A stretch of DNA of 64,000 nt from Blasia pusilla (GCA_050084515.1 CM114271.1:30504001-30568000); one strand, 5' to 3'; counted from the stretch's first letter, positions 1 to 12,020 are shown. Translations and numbers: made by a program. The notes: generated by a model from the letters alone, not told the origin.

Positions 1-68
1 AGGAATGCGAGTGTAGAGTCTAGGACAAAGAAGACCTGGATAGAAAGAGCAAAGGAGATCAATTTGGC

Positions 69-659
69 TTAACCAAGTCCAAGCAATTGTTGTGGGGAGT
101 GCAATAGGAGGTGGTATCGGGTTAGGGATCGACAGTACCGCTGATGTCTTTTGATCCCATTAGGAGCAAACTCCTTACCACAAGGTATGCAACGAACCTT
201 TGGTACAAATGGAGAAATAGAAGGGTTACAAGGAGAGGAGGTGGGAGGTGCAAGAGATGGTGATGGCCGACGATGAGGGGGTAAGTAGGTTGGGGAAGGA
301 GGAGGAGGAAGAGGGGAGATTCGGGTAGAATAGATGGTAGTTGAAAGCAAGGGCATAGATGAGATATGTGGGGATGGCAAAGTAGAAGGATTCGGTAATA
401 ATGGATCAAGATTAGGCTCAATAGGACAATGCGAAGAAGGGAGAAGAGGAGAATCCGGAAGAAAAGTAGCGAGTGTAATGGGTGTATTAGCATCTGGAGG
501 AAAATGGCGAGATCTACGATGAGGAGGTGAACCAGGGGGAGAGGTTACGGCTGTAGGAGGGCGTGTAAAACCAGATAAGCGAGTAAATGGAGAATCCAAC
601 TCCATCTCTGATGACATAGAAGTAAAGGTAGGCAAGTCTTCGAAGACAAGAAAAGACAT
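69..659 (-). CDS. Hypothetical Pro/Ser-rich protein with C-terminal C2HC zinc finger (possible retroelement N-terminus)
   Basis: Open minus-strand frame of about 196 residues from the first ATG at 659; the frame extends upstream only through a TTG. Most of it is low-complexity Pro/Ser/Thr-rich sequence. Near the end is a finger-like motif, RCIPCGKEFAPNGIKRHQRYC, with C-x2-C-x11-H-x3-C spacing. Some non-LTR retrotransposon ORFs begin with a finger of this kind after a disordered region, and the reading direction would put the rest of the protein beyond the left edge of the window. That identity is an inference. It could equally be an exon of an unknown gene or a decayed fragment. No promoter or splice signal is convincing. 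Confidence 0.3.
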   Translation of the reverse strand: MSFLVFEDLPTFTSMSSEMELDSPFTRLSGFTRPPTAVTSPPGSPPHRRSRHFPPDANTPITLATFLPDSPLLPSSHCPIEPNLDPLLPNPSTLPSPHISSMPLLSTTIYSTRISPLPPPPSPTYLPPHRRPSPSLAPPTSSPCNPSISPFVPKVRCIPCGKEFAPNGIKRHQRYCRSLTRYHLLLHSPQQLLGLG

Positions 660-719
660 ATGAAACGTGGTTTGGAGAAAGCATGAGGATAACGAGCAAA
701 GCAAAATTAGTGGAATCCG

Positions 720-2049
720 TCCAAAAGAAATTTAGATGGAGAGATGAAGATTAGGCAATACCGAATTTATGATTGAAAGTTACTATAAGAAAAATTAAAA
801 AAAAAATTGAAAAGGAAAAGTGATGTATATGGCATCGGAAGAGATGGCTCAAGAATATGAATTTCTAATGTCCTTAAGGAGATGGCAAACGTATGTTGGG
901 GCGAAACAGTAAGGTAAAGAGTTGAAAGAGCAAGTAAGACTTTTGGGAGGAATTGACCTAAAATAAACCCGTACACAAAAATAGGCGCCTAAAGAGAAGG
1001 AAGAAAAACTAGAAAACCTACTTGATATCAAAAGAACCAGCTCGTCAAGACGATCGAAACAGGCCCAAACACATCCAAAACCGACATTCTAAAAGAAAGT
1101 TATGAAAAAAATTAGAAACACCAAAAAAGAGGATGTAAGGAGTAAGTGAGCCACCCACCAATGACCGCTATGAAGGAATGAGTTCGCAATGTTGGGCCCA
1201 GCTCGTATCAAAATATCCAGAAAAGCAAGAGGAATCCCTTAAATCGATGGTAACCTAGTATCACTCTAAAAGGAGAGCGCTATGTTTGAAATTACGTGTA
1301 GGAATCTATGAGCACATTTAGGAGAGAAGGAGGTCCAAAGATCCCAAGAACTTTGGAAAACTCAATCTTAAGTGGAAAAAAGAAGAACCCAAAGTTCAAA
1401 CTTGAGAAGATGAACACATTGGGCCTTAGATTGAAAAGATTGGATCACCATGGAAATAGTTAGAAACAAAATTCTAGACGTCCCTCCATCTCCTCCGCCA
1501 TAGTCCTCCTCCTCCATGTCTCCTCCCCATAAAGAATCCACATATTCACATACGGCTTCTCATAAGGAGCTCTATATGATAATCGGTTTTGTAGTAGAGC
1601 ATGGTTGGCCCATCTCGTTTGCAGATGCTTCTAGCATTTTAGAGCAAAGTTATTTTATATGATATAGCTACTAGGGATATTATTCTATGAGCCGTGTGAG
1701 TAGCATACACATACTACTCTTAAAGAAGGCCTCCATAAAAGGTTGTATCCAAAAGGAGGTGTAGGGACTTCTACCATTTTAGAGCAAACCTATTTCACAC
1801 TTCAAGGTATATCTCTACTTCAACTAGGCAGAGATAGAGGGGCTCATATTGGGGTCATGCTCCTAGGGTAGTGGCAAATTGGAAGGTTAGGACCTATTCA
1901 AAGAGGGATGGGAACCTTGGCTACTTTTCCTCGGTGATGGAAGTATTTGGTTGTGTCCATGCACATTTTGTGGAGATGCTTGAAACAATGAAGAGGAGGG
2001 AGTATGAATAAAGGGAATACATACCTTCTTCAAATGGTTGATTCATAAC
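720..2049. other. No gene recognised
   Basis: AT-rich sequence with stops in every frame. A phrase around the words TTTTAGAGCAAA recurs near 1,640 and 1,770, hinting at an old duplication. I see no coding homology, RNA gene or element boundary here. Confidence 0.5.
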
Positions 2050-2727
2050 CTCCAACAAAATATTACATCAATCTTCAAATCTCGTGCTTGCCTTTATAAT
2101 GTCCGATTGGTCTTTGAATTATGTGAAAAATCCCTGTTTCCAAGAGGCACTAAGGATGGTTTCTAGATTAGGTTTTTCATCTCTTGGACCCTATCCGGAT
2201 TGGATGTGACCAAGAACTTAGCTTCAAGTTGGTGCAAGGACCATGTTGATCATAGAATTTCCAATAATAGCTGGACCAATTTCCGTGAAATGCCTCTTGT
2301 GAATATTTTGGTAGTATTCATGGGGAGGGAATGTTTCATTGAGGCCATTAATACCTTTGGCATAATTAAGAATACAAGATGGATAGGGGAAAGTACTATT
2401 TAGCATACCAATGAGATGGGCCCAAATAATTTTATTCAATTTGTCACAAAGAACACAAAAACTTTCAAGTTGACAAGTTCTTTTCTTATTGAAGCTCATC
2501 ATCATATTTTATGAGGCGCTTGTGCTGGTGATGGACTAGATTTGGTTTGTGAAGATTGGGGAACAATTGAATGTTTTTCAAATCTATTTCCTCAATGTCA
2601 TAATACGGTGAAATTTATCAAGAATTACCATGCTAGCCATTTTATGTTTTTGGACTTATTCTCTAACGGGTTGACCTTGCTTTTATCGAGGAAGAGAAGA
2701 TTTGCTTCTAATTATTTTGAGCTTTAA
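2050..2727 (+). pseudogene. hAT-family transposase fragment (DUF659 / RNase H-like part), broken
   Basis: The translation follows the pattern of plant hAT transposases with a DUF659 domain. In order it shows an NPCFQEALRMV-like segment (about 2,126), then the 'SNNSWTNFREMPLVNILV' stretch (compare the family's 'SDGWSDxRGRSLINFLV'), a 'FVTKNTKTF' block in the place of the family's 'VTDNAxNY', a 'GLDLVCEDWG' block for 'CIDLMLEDIG', and a final 'RRFASNYFEL' for 'TRFATNFLTL'. At least one frameshift (near 2,200) and two in-frame stops (2,401 and about 2,512) break it. The N-terminal BED finger and the C-terminal dimerisation domain are not seen. The Ty3 element begins about 100 bp to the right. 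Recognition rests on motif order read by eye. Confidence 0.6.
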
Positions 2728-2826
2728 CTATGTTTAAAACATATGGTGATTTAACTTAGTGATGAATTTGAGAATTTCACTATTGCTGTAAATGCAAAAA
2801 GCAAGGCTGGAGGTTGAGAGTCAGTT

Positions 2827-2940
2827 GTGCACATACACATCGTTACATAACAAACATCGTTGTCACCGAACACACACGATCACACGCTAACTCATGGCAT
2901 CCAAACAACGAGACAAGAAGTACCAAGATATCTCCAATAA
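2827..2940. repeat. Outer copy of a ~110-bp segment duplicated on both sides of the left LTR
   Basis: This segment, ending in GAGACAAGAAGTACCAAGAT and a few more bases, is nearly the same as 3,450-3,568. The inner copy belongs to the element's internal 3' untranslated part; element 2 has a related stretch near 44,300. The outer copy lies outside the LTR, where flanking DNA would be expected. Confidence 0.7.
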
Positions 2941-3443
2941 ATCAAGATCCAATCTTTCTCAACACCATAGCTCTCAAGCTATGTCTCTCTCAATGTCAAA
3001 CCAAACCCAATCTCCTAATGAGAGGCTTGGGTTACACACACAAGGCAAGCAAGACCATAACTCCGCCGTCTTATGCCAAGAGGTTCAACAAAGAGAGAAT
3101 GAGCTCTCAAGCTCTCTCACCTTAAGGCATACCCCTCCCCTCTCCTAAGCTCTCTCCCTGGTAACCTATGCTCCCAAGTCATCTCTTTAGCTCTTGACTT
3201 GATGTAGGAGGTCAAGGGCCACTTACCACAAATAGAAAGTCGACCATATAGTCAAAATGATACTTACCTGAAATAGCAGGTTCCTCAATATAGCTCCAAA
3301 TGAGCCGAAACAAAGGGAAAACTTGCTCTCTCAGGTTTCCCGGGGCCTCAACAGGTCATCCTCGACATCCTGATCTTGTCCTCCACTACTCGCGAAGGCG
3401 CTCTACTAGATCTGACCGAAGTATCCTAAAAGACGTCGCTACA
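2941..3443 (-). repeat. Left (3') LTR of element 1
   Basis: Aligns with 12,021-12,558 across the full length. Shared landmarks are ATCAAGATCCAATCT at the left edge, TAATGAGAGGCTTGGGTTAC, TGAGCCGAAAC and TATCCTAAAAGACGT at the right edge. The copies differ by many substitutions and short indels, so the insertion is not recent. Confidence 0.8.
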
Positions 3444-3449
3444 TCATAC

Positions 3450-3568
3450 ACATACACATCGCTACACAACATAGATCGATGTCATCGAACACACACACAA
3501 ACACACACGATCCCATGCTAACTCATGGCATCCAAACAACGAGACAAGAAGTACCAAAATATCTCCAA
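3450..3568. repeat. Inner copy of the ~110-bp duplicated segment (element 1 3' UTR)
   Basis: Internal sequence just inside the 3' LTR. It matches 2,827-2,940, including the block ACTCATGGCATCCAAACAAC. A related stretch in element 2 (about 44,295-44,420) shows that it is normally part of this family. Confidence 0.7.
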
Positions 3569-3749
3569 TCGCCTCCCTAGTTGGTGGTTAGGTCCCTCTA
3601 ACTCCAGATAGCCATCTATCCCTACCTACCATGACATACATCTCTCGGACGCTAAGAGCAAGAAGATCGGGTGCTCATGTGGTCCCATCGTTAGTTGCCT
3701 TCTTGTCATCCATATCACAGACATAAGTTGGAATGTAGAAGTACATACT

Positions 3750-3890
3750 TTATGTATATCTAGGACATATCCATCTTCCCTGAGGAACCCTAGTGAGAGG
3801 TGGCGTCAAGCATGCCATATGCCATCCTCTCGAACATTCGTCATAGATTAGCATAGTGGTTGCACCACGCGCAGAACCACACAACATACA
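3750..3890 (-). pseudogene. PHD finger at the C-terminus of element 1 Pol, degenerate
   Basis: The last 46 codons of the pol frame read as a PHD finger: CMLC, then YDEC where a CDxC pair is expected, GWHMAC, CLTPPL, and WICPRY where WxCPxC is expected. His and five of the seven Cys remain; the third and last Cys codons have become Tyr. TGT/TGC to TAT/TAC is a G-to-A change on this strand, that is C-to-T on the other. PHD fingers are Cys4-His-Cys3 zinc modules that commonly bind histone H3 tails. The position, directly after the integrase C-terminal region, is where chromoviruses carry a chromodomain. The intact counterpart is at 44,505-44,645. Confidence 0.8.
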
Positions 3891-5510
3891 TCGCAAGCCT
3901 ATACGAACTACTACTAAGCTTGGATCAACTGTATTGTAAATGTTTGGAAGGTGACACGGTGCAAAGTAACGCACATGGTCCTTCCAAACTATATCATTGC
4001 GTCCCTCCAATAAGAGAACACCTAATGGCAAAACCTCACGCACTCTCAAGATGGTGCGCCTTGAAGTTACATCCAACGTCGTGGGTGCCATCTCCTGCAA
4101 GTAGACATAGTCTCCCTAATGAAACCTATGGATAGTAGATCGATAATCACCTCCCCGAATAGTCGCACACCTCAACGTATCCCGATGTTGCACAATCGCC
4201 AAGTTCTCAAACGTCATGGGCATCACTCTCCCAAATAACTCAACCCTCTGAGAACATGCTCGCATCCATACATCAGGGTCATCAGGGTTCAACACCTCAC
4301 CTGTATCTCGACAAATGACCGTAGGTAAATCTGGCTCTTGGCCATAAAGCAACAAGAACGGTGAGAAAGACGCTAAGGATGCTTGCCTGCTGAATCTGTA
4401 TCCCATCGCCAACCATGGCAACTAAAGGTCCCAATCTCCTAGGTGACCTCTCTGCAAGCCATACTTTTGTAGTCCTCTCTTCACCATTTGCACAACCCGC
4501 TCCGCTAGTCCATCCGCCTCAGGATGATCTCGCGAAGTAGTGCGGTGGTTGATCAGTGTCTGATCACACAAGGCCTGAAACTCCCTGCGGAACTCAGACC
4601 TCGGTCATCAACACCTCATTTGGTGCTTTGAATGACTCAACACTTGATCTAGGAAGGCATACGCTACTCCCTCACTCGCTTTGTCAGGAAATGCAACCAA
4701 CTCTATCCACTTTGAGAAGTGCTCGAACATGACCAACACATAACGACTATGGCACTCCATCAAAGGCAAAGGTCGTGCAAAATCCAAACTCCATCTATAA
4801 CCTAAACCCATGATCGAAAGTGGATGCAACTATGGAGTAGGAGCATTGAACGATGCTTAGACTCGATCACACACCATCTATCTGGTAACAAATTGTTGAA
4901 TGTCAGTTTGCATGCCTCGCCACCAATACTGAATCTGGAGCAAGCTATATGTTGGCTTCACTCCAAAATGACCCATCTCCTCATGGGCATGACGCACCAA
5001 ATGCGCTCTCTACGAAGGATGAGGCACTACACGCACTCTACCATCCTCCCACACTCGCAACACATGTGTGCCCTCCCACCGGAACTGTCTGGCTCGCTAT
5101 AGGATCCGATCCCGCTCTTTAGCACTCATTGTGCTTGCGACGCTGCCAATACGTAGGTACTCCAAGACCACTCCATCGTCGTAAATATCTCGGCCACCTG
5201 TCGTCTCCTCACCGACCTCTGGATCTAAGGACTCTCCATCAGACCTCGTCATCGAAGTCTCAACAATCTCGCTCTCCATAGCCAACAAGCCCAAATAGGC
5301 TAACGCATGCCATCCTAGCACCAACTCCTCATCACTCTCACCATGCCAACGAGCTCCAATCGCATCTTGCAAACTCGGGCATGGGTTACGGCTCAAACCA
5401 TTTACATCCCAATTGAGCGTCCCAGGTCTATGCACCACGTCGAAGTCATACTCCTTCAACAAAAGAGCCCACCTCGCAAGCTTCCCTGTAAGCTTGTCGG
5501 ACTCTATCAA
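3891..5510 (-). pseudogene. Integrase of element 1, broken
   Basis: Degraded integrase frames lie downstream of RNase H. The zinc-binding region shows HAHEEMGHFG and YWWRGMQT. The first core Asp sits in WSLDFARP. The third acidic residue remains in the DGLAERVV block, while the second-Asp region (about 4,590-4,620) is corrupted. A 'GDYVYLQ' beta segment and a 'GVLLLEGRNDIVWKDHVR' stretch lead into the PHD finger. Several stops interrupt it. The family role is insertion of element cDNA into chromatin; this copy cannot act. Confidence 0.8.
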
Positions 5511-5522
5511 CCACTTAAGTGG

Positions 5523-6620
5523 CTAATGATCAATAATAATGGTAAACAATTTGCTGAATAGATAACACCTGAGATGTGCAACAGCCCATAGCGTAGCCAA
5601 GAACTCATCCTCGTACGAGCTATACTTCACATCTGCATTGTTGTTTGAGCGACTAGCGTAAGCCACCACAAACTCTCTACCATCATTGTCATGTTGGGTG
5701 AGCACGGCTCCAAGCCCCAACATGCTCCAATCGATATGCAATTGGAAGGGACGGCCCCTGATTCATCTCCTCAATATAGGCGCGGACGTCAATCTGTACT
5801 TGGGCAGCTGAAATACTCTCTCTTGCTCATCCCCCCAGTGCCACTCTTGATCGAGCTCGGTCAGCAAGGTTAGCGGCTTTGCAATCAAACTGAAATCCTT
5901 GACGTACGGTCGAAAGAAGTTTGCCAATCCCATGAATGCACGAACCTGACTCACATCTGATGGGCGTGGAATGCGGGAAATAGCCTCTACCTTTGTCAGC
6001 TGCACACCAAGACCCCTTGGGTATATCTTATGATCCAAGTACTCAATCTGGTCGTAGAAGAACTTGCACTTGCATGGATGTAGCTTCAGCCCATGTAACT
6101 GCAATCGTCAAAATACCTCCTCTAGATGTCGCTCATGCTCCTGAACCTGGCGCTAAAGACTATGATGTCATCAATATAACACCTAGCAAAATCTAGACCT
6201 ACCAAGATCCTATACATGACCCTCTGAAACTCAACCGGGGCGTTCTTTAACCCGAATGGTAAGAACTGCCACTAGTACAAACAATCCTTCCTACAAGGAT
6301 CGATGCCCCAAAATTCCGTCTTCTTCCTGTCCACCAATCTAATAGGCAGCTGATGATATTTGGCTCGCAAATCCAATGAACTGAAAACCTTTGCATGCCC
6401 AATCACATCAAAGATCTCCTCGGGGTTGGGCATGGCATACCTATCAGACTTTGTCTCCAGATTGATAGATCGGTAATCTCCACATATCCGCCTATCCGTC
6501 AAGTTGCCATGCACATCCTTCTTGGCGGGCATGACAGTGGTAGATGCATACTCTCCATGCGACATCTACACTAGTTCTGCTCCAACCAAGTCTTGGCTCC
6601 TACTCTGAATCAGAGCCCTC
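5523..6620 (-). pseudogene. Reverse transcriptase and RNase H of element 1, broken
   Basis: RT blocks in order: SHGEYASTTVMPAKKD, DRRICGDYRSIN, SSLDLRAKYHQLP and the polymerase core CYIDDIIVF (about 6,170-6,200), then GLKLHPCKCKFF and RAFMGLANFFRPYVKDFS. The RNase H part shows LHIDWSMLGLGAVLTQHD, YSSYEDEFLATLWAV and FTIIIDH. Several in-frame stops and at least one frameshift occur. Order and motifs are typical of plant Ty3/gypsy Pol. This copy retains YIDD but not an intact frame. Confidence 0.85.
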
Positions 6621-7084
6621 TCCATGTGACAGTTCCTATAGGGTCGTCGGAAAATCGACGTGTCACTCGAAAACTCAATGTGGATCCCTAGACCCTTCAG
6701 CATACCTAAATCTTGCATGCTAAATGCAAAAAACTCCTATTACTCCTCACGAATTGATATATCTGGCGCCGTTCTCCTCATATCATCTTGGGGCCCATAT
6801 GTGGCTCCCAAGTCTCCATCCTGACTACGATAGGACTCTCTAGTGCGGATGTAGGTGGTTGCTATGTTACAAGCCACTCTCCTACAATCAAACTCGACTG
6901 CTCTCTTGCAGCCAACTGCAAACTCTCATCTCTAGGTGTAGTACCCAGAACCACGCTCAATGTTGTGGCCATCATCTCTTGGCGTACCTAAAAAACATCC
7001 CAAGAAGTCCAAGATTGTCTGACCCGATCATCCCTGGAGTATTGATCTCCTCGGGTCTCGCCCCCATCCACTACCTCAACCGTC
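6621..7084 (-). pseudogene. Linker between methyltransferase and RT in element 1
   Basis: The corresponding part of element 2 (about 47,400-47,880) encodes a poorly conserved linker and the start of the RT region, including a DTPIFRRPYKYSD-like block. Here the same region is degraded, with stops in the pol frame, and no separate domain is visible. Confidence 0.5.
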
Positions 7085-8308
7085 TTAGTAGGCATGGGGC
7101 TCACCAAAGCAACACCTATGTCGCATCCTCAAACGAGGCTGCTCAGCTACTCCTAAGCTGAAAATCCATATCAAGCAGTTCAAGACATGACGTCGTAATG
7201 CCTTTGATAGTGACGGTACTGCTTTCACTCCTGTGGGGAATCCCATCGCTCGCTCTTGCTCATCGGCGTTGGGCTCCACCAACCTCTGTACCTGGTCATC
7301 CCAAACCAAGCATGGTCCAGCCTCCTTGAATGCATAGGAATCGGGAAAACTCACAAATGTGGGAAAGGTTGCGCATGGCATGCCAATCCTCTTGACCACA
7401 GTCAACGGCGGTCGATCATCATGCCTCACTGCCTATGATCGATGGCCCAGATCCAATATAGAATCCACCAACAAATCGGAGGGGCGGTCCACTCTCGCAT
7501 ATGCCCTCCACAACACCTTGTGTAGTACCAAGTTGGTCCACCAAAGATGCGGGCAATATGCTCATAAACCCACACTCGCCGCATCCAAAAAAATTGCTGG
7601 GCCGATCCATGCGTACACCTGATGTGCACTCGTCATCACATGGGACCTCGAATTGCCCAAAATTGGTACGTTCTCCAGAATGTATGCTGGAGAACAAGAC
7701 CGATGCTCCTGCAAGTGTCGGAAGATCTGCATCATCTCCCAAAACAACCTAGACCGAGTGTCACCTAACCCGCTACCTCGTCCAACACTCAATTGGCCCT
7801 AATACGGCCAACCAGCAATGACCAAATCTATGGCCCCTACGCGCTCCAAGTCCTACATCCCCAACAATGAAATATCCCTCGGTAGGGAACTCTAGTATCC
7901 CTGGGCAGTAGATGCAGTCAAATAGTCGGGAAAATGGAGGCGTAAGTTCGCCACATGGTGAAGTGAAGAGCACCTCGCAACGTCATCAATCTCCACATAC
8001 ATGTACTATTGCACGGGTACTCCTGCTTGCAAAACAACAACTAACCCAGTATTGATCCCTCCAAAGAGTTCTAACACCCAAATACCCTCCTCTGGGAAGC
8101 ACCACACAATCGGGGTGATGTCCTAAGGGGTCATAGCAGCACTCCTGGCTACTTGGGGTTCCTCTGACCCGTCACACTTTGGTGCAAACGTCTTGCTCCA
8201 CGTGGTCTGCATATGCTTAGTGGCTAAGCGTTGAAGCTCCTTAGTCGAGCCCCAAAGTGGCACCTCTTCTCCACAGACTGATGCGGCTACCATGACACTC
8301 CTCTCCAT
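7085..8308 (-). pseudogene. C5 cytosine DNA methyltransferase domain in element 1 Pol, inactivated
   Basis: Same frame as the downstream RT. Motif I survives as VLELFGGI. Motif IV, expected as GWPCQGHS from element 2, reads GWPY followed by a stop and G, so the catalytic Cys codon is now Tyr and the Gln codon is TAG. Motif VI is intact (YILENVPILG). The late region has EQERAMGFPTG. TGT-to-TAT and CAG-to-TAG are transitions, as expected from deamination of methylated cytosine. In element 2 the same domain keeps its catalytic residues. A host gene is unlikely, because gypsy protease and RT flank it in the same orientation and, for RT, in the same frame. Confidence 0.82.
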
Positions 8309-8391
8309 AGAAATGTCACGAATGGGAGTATCCTATGTATGGACATGTCTTCAATCAAATCACTACGCCAAGTCCCCATCTCTCTTGGCCA

Positions 8392-9003
8392 TCACTTGAT
8401 CCTTGCATCAGTGAATCGAACAAGTAATGAGCTAAGGCACCCATCATCTGACTGCCATCCTGGTCTGTAGGATGCTAACTCCTCCCAGTAATCCACGGAA
8501 AGCCCCATCGGATATAACACTACTCCACCAACCAAGACGTCGTAGGACTCTACATCAATGACTATCGCCTTGGCTCGCACCACAGACTCATTTGTAGGAT
8601 ATCCTGGATGAATCCTCACCACAACCTCGCTCCATCCAAGGATGTCTATATGTGGAATGTACAACGCTCCATATCGACTCTTGTCAAGCCCAATCCTCTG
8701 AATGACGCTTTCCCCAACATCAGGGGTTGCGCTCCTCAATCCAACTCCACGCTCACAAAGCGTAGCGGCCAACCGGAACAGCTCGACGAGTGCACCTCCC
8801 AATGTCATAACATCGGAAGTAGAAAAAATTTGAGCACAATACACCATCGTGCCCCCCAACATCGTTCTCAACACATGCTTCTCTTGAGCATCAGCAATAG
8901 GAGTTGTCGCACTCATTTCTCCCCTTGCCCTCCGTGCCTGCACACCAATAACATCACCAACTCTTCGGGAACTCTGATCAGGACCCATTGATGAGGTCCT
9001 CAA
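8392..9003 (-). pseudogene. Aspartic-protease region of element 1 Pol
   Basis: About 200 residues open in one frame, upstream of the methyltransferase. By alignment with element 2 it is the protease region: the catalytic DSG-type motif is degraded to 'FSTSDVMTLG', and the downstream 'SYDVLVGGVVLYPMG' and 'ELASYRPGWQSDDG' blocks match element 2's 'SYDVFVGSTVLYPL' and 'IAYRPRWRSSDGQ'. The assignment depends on position and on that alignment more than on a surviving active site. Confidence 0.6.
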
Positions 9004-9137
9004 CGCCTCGGACAGCGTGAAAGAATGAGGAAGCCTGTCTATTTCCTGGCTTCCCCTCGCTATGGATCCACCTCCTTGTTCCCCAACGCGACCACGTGGT
9101 GCATGATCTCTAGGCCCACCCAGACCGGCTACTCGCT

Positions 9138-10269
9138 CTAGTGCCCTCTTTGGCCCCCGATCCGGACATAATTGAGGGTGTAAACAGAAACACCTAGCGC
9201 GTGTATGATCATATCTCTAACAATGTCACATTGATAACCTCTTGGTGGAGCACCATCTCCTACTTCATGCTGAGGCACACATCCATGACCGTGAAAAGTG
9301 CAATCGCGTTGATGATGGGCTCCACCACATGACCAACAAGTAATCATAGGCGGCTGCTGTTGAGCCGTATATGAAGAACCGGGTCTTTATGGCATGACCT
9401 CCCGGTATCCGCCCTGAGCTCATGGTGCCATTGTCGACCTATCTTGGAGTCCACGTTGCTGCATAGGTGGTGCAGGAAATCGTGACTGCTCTCGCCTAGA
9501 ACCCATGGTGGCTACGCTCTCATTCGCCATGTTGCACTCAATGTACTTGCGCTCCTAATCTCTCAACATAGGTGAGGTGTTTATAGAAGAACCCCCTCGT
9601 GCACCCGTGTCCATAGGGTCCGGTCCAGCATCGCGTACCATGATTGGATAGCCTGAGCCTCTATCACCCCCTAAGTGACGTTGATTAACCGGCGCAAGCG
9701 AGTTTAAGCCTCACGCAAACTCTCACCCGGGCGCCTCTAGAAGTCGTGGATGCTCGGCAACCTCTCTGTTCGTACCTCCAGGTGGCTTGCCCTCAACTCA
9801 CCGAAGAACTCAACCACGAGGTTGAACCTGGGACAAACCCAACTGGATGGTGCAACTACTCTACTGCGAGTTATCCCTCCTAAAACATAACTGGTGGATG
9901 AGGAAGTAGCCTCTCTTGACTCCTCCTCCTCATCTGGGAACGGCTCCGTCCATGATACATAGTGTGGGTCATAGTAGAGTCGCCATGCCTCAATCTCTTG
10001 TGCATATCTGTGGGAGAACTCATGGTAGTTGTCCATGGGTGCCTCCCGTCTAAATACTCGAACATACCGTTCCATGCTGTAAACGGGTTGAACTCTCTAG
10101 ATTTCCTAGCCCGCTGTGTGTTGCACCAACTCCTAAACTCCGCAATGTGGTCATGCAACTCTTTCATGCCTACTGCACTTGAGAACCTACGCAGTCCTCT
10201 ATCCCGGTCGTCCATCTCGTACGCCCAAGTAGTAGAACTACTCAATGTGAGTGGCAAAGCACTACTCAT
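9138..10269 (-). pseudogene. Gag of element 1 (capsid plus CCHC knuckle), broken
   Basis: A likely ATG start is at 10,269 (MSSALPLT). The capsid-like part shares 'GLRRFSSAVG', 'FNPFTAWNGMFEYLDG' and 'EIEAWRLYYDPHYVS' with element 2's gag. Near the end a CCHC zinc knuckle, CWSCGGAHHQRDC, is intact (about 9,300-9,340); the second knuckle present in element 2 is corrupted here. Several frame changes occur. Gag builds the retroelement particle and its knuckles bind RNA. Confidence 0.75.
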
Positions 10270-12020
10270 TTCCTCTACGCCCTCCTCCTCGTCTGCAGAT
10301 TACACAAAAGGAGGTCAAGGTGGTCCCGCACGTGGAGACCCTCGAAACCTCGCGCCAACCCTCTAGAGCTACTCTCTGGTCCACCACCTTGCCTCTCAAA
10401 GTCCCCAAAGGACGCCGAGATTATCCTCGTGCCCCCCTCACACGATCACTCTCAACCTCGCGAGTAATCAGGCAATCAGTCAATCTAACATGCGGCACTT
10501 AAACTACACTCTCTCACCGAGACGTGTGTTGTGCGGCAACAAATGGCGTGGTGCGGCAAATCAACTGATCTATAGTCTCATTGATAAACCATCCTCAACT
10601 TTGGACATCCCACACAGGTCCATATCCCCTCAACCCATAAGTCATCAATGCTCTCAGCATTAGCACGAAACCCAATATCCCAAATAACTTCCCAATACCG
10701 GGAACTCCCTCACACGTGCAGGGTAAGAGACCAAAATGGGTAACCTGACAATAATGTCGATGTCACTCCTCGACAACTGCAAATCTCAACCCCAACTCGT
10801 TCGTGAAGACAACTCCTCCAATCAGCAAGTCGTACTCCTCTCGTACTGACACTTTTGAAACCTCCTCAATATGCGGTGGGGATCTAGCGGTACGGTACGG
10901 TGCGGCTCTGGCGGCACGGAACGGCTACAGAACCGCACAACACTTGATAATGGGATGCGGCACTCCGCAGCATATGCTCCTCAATCAGCTATACACACGC
11001 ATTGCTCCTTAGTGAAGGAGCGGCTCTGCGATTGAGATGGTGCGGCGCAGCCACGAGCAGCACGCTGCGGCTACCGGCGTCACGCCACGGTACTTGATCG
11101 TCCTCGAGCGGCTACCAATCCCAACATAGCATAATGAAATGAAAACTCAAACACCATAACCCGAGATCACCTGCCATCATCGGTTGATGACGAAATAACA
11201 ATGACGCTCATGGCCAAAACAAAGTACGTGGTGGCGGCGCAAGTCAGAGAATCAGCGGTTGTCGTGGAAGACCCTCCACTCCGTAATGGCGGCAATGGCA
11301 ACCAAGGATGGAAAACGGCCGAACACAGCTCTAAGCAACGCTAGGTGGCGGCGGCGGCCGTAGTGGACGATGGACCATTGACGGTGACGGCGGACCATTG
11401 ATGGTAATAGTTGACCCTCGATGGCGGACCATTGAAGATGACGGCAACGGCCACCGCCGGCGCGGTGGCTAGTTTAGGGTTTGAACAATTTTACCCTAAA
11501 AATTTCCTAGCAATGCCAGTTTTGCAAGATTGACCATAACATTTTGCTCGCAACTCCAAATTGCGCACTGTCTATTGCACAGCGTGCACAACTTCACAAT
11601 CTACGACGGCATCAAAAGAGTTATAAATCAGACATTCCAGTAAAAATTGACAGGGATTGTCGTAAAGCCCAACGTCTCTTTCTCCTACACAAAATTTGGC
11701 AGCACTTCTGCATTGATTTCTCCCAACGAAATTTTAAAACCTGTGAAAAATCAAAAAGCTACATGGTGCTCTTGAGAGCACCGACATGGGGAAATTTTCC
11801 CCCATACTCAATCCCTATAAAAAATTGGGCAACACTTTCGCGCGCCACTCTTCCACACGAAAAATCGGCAAAGAAAACATAAAAGATGAGCGGCTTCGGC
11901 TCCGGTGAGCACTCCCATGAACCGTTGAACAAGGAATAGGATCCCCAACCTGCAAAACCAACGAGTGACTAGCGAGCTCCTCCATGAAGCTCTCTCACTC
12001 ATCTCATTCTCTCTTTGTAC
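10270..12020 (-). other. Element 1 leader between gag and the 5' LTR
   Basis: About 1.75 kb without a recognisable gene. It holds a GGC-rich stretch (11,345-11,480) in which GGCGGACCATTGA-like phrases recur. I could not identify a tRNA primer-binding site next to the 5' LTR. Confidence 0.45.

Noticed and set aside
4116-6196. Plus-strand frames over element 1 pol
   Set aside because: They are antisense shadows of the minus-strand integrase and RT and show no motif of their own.
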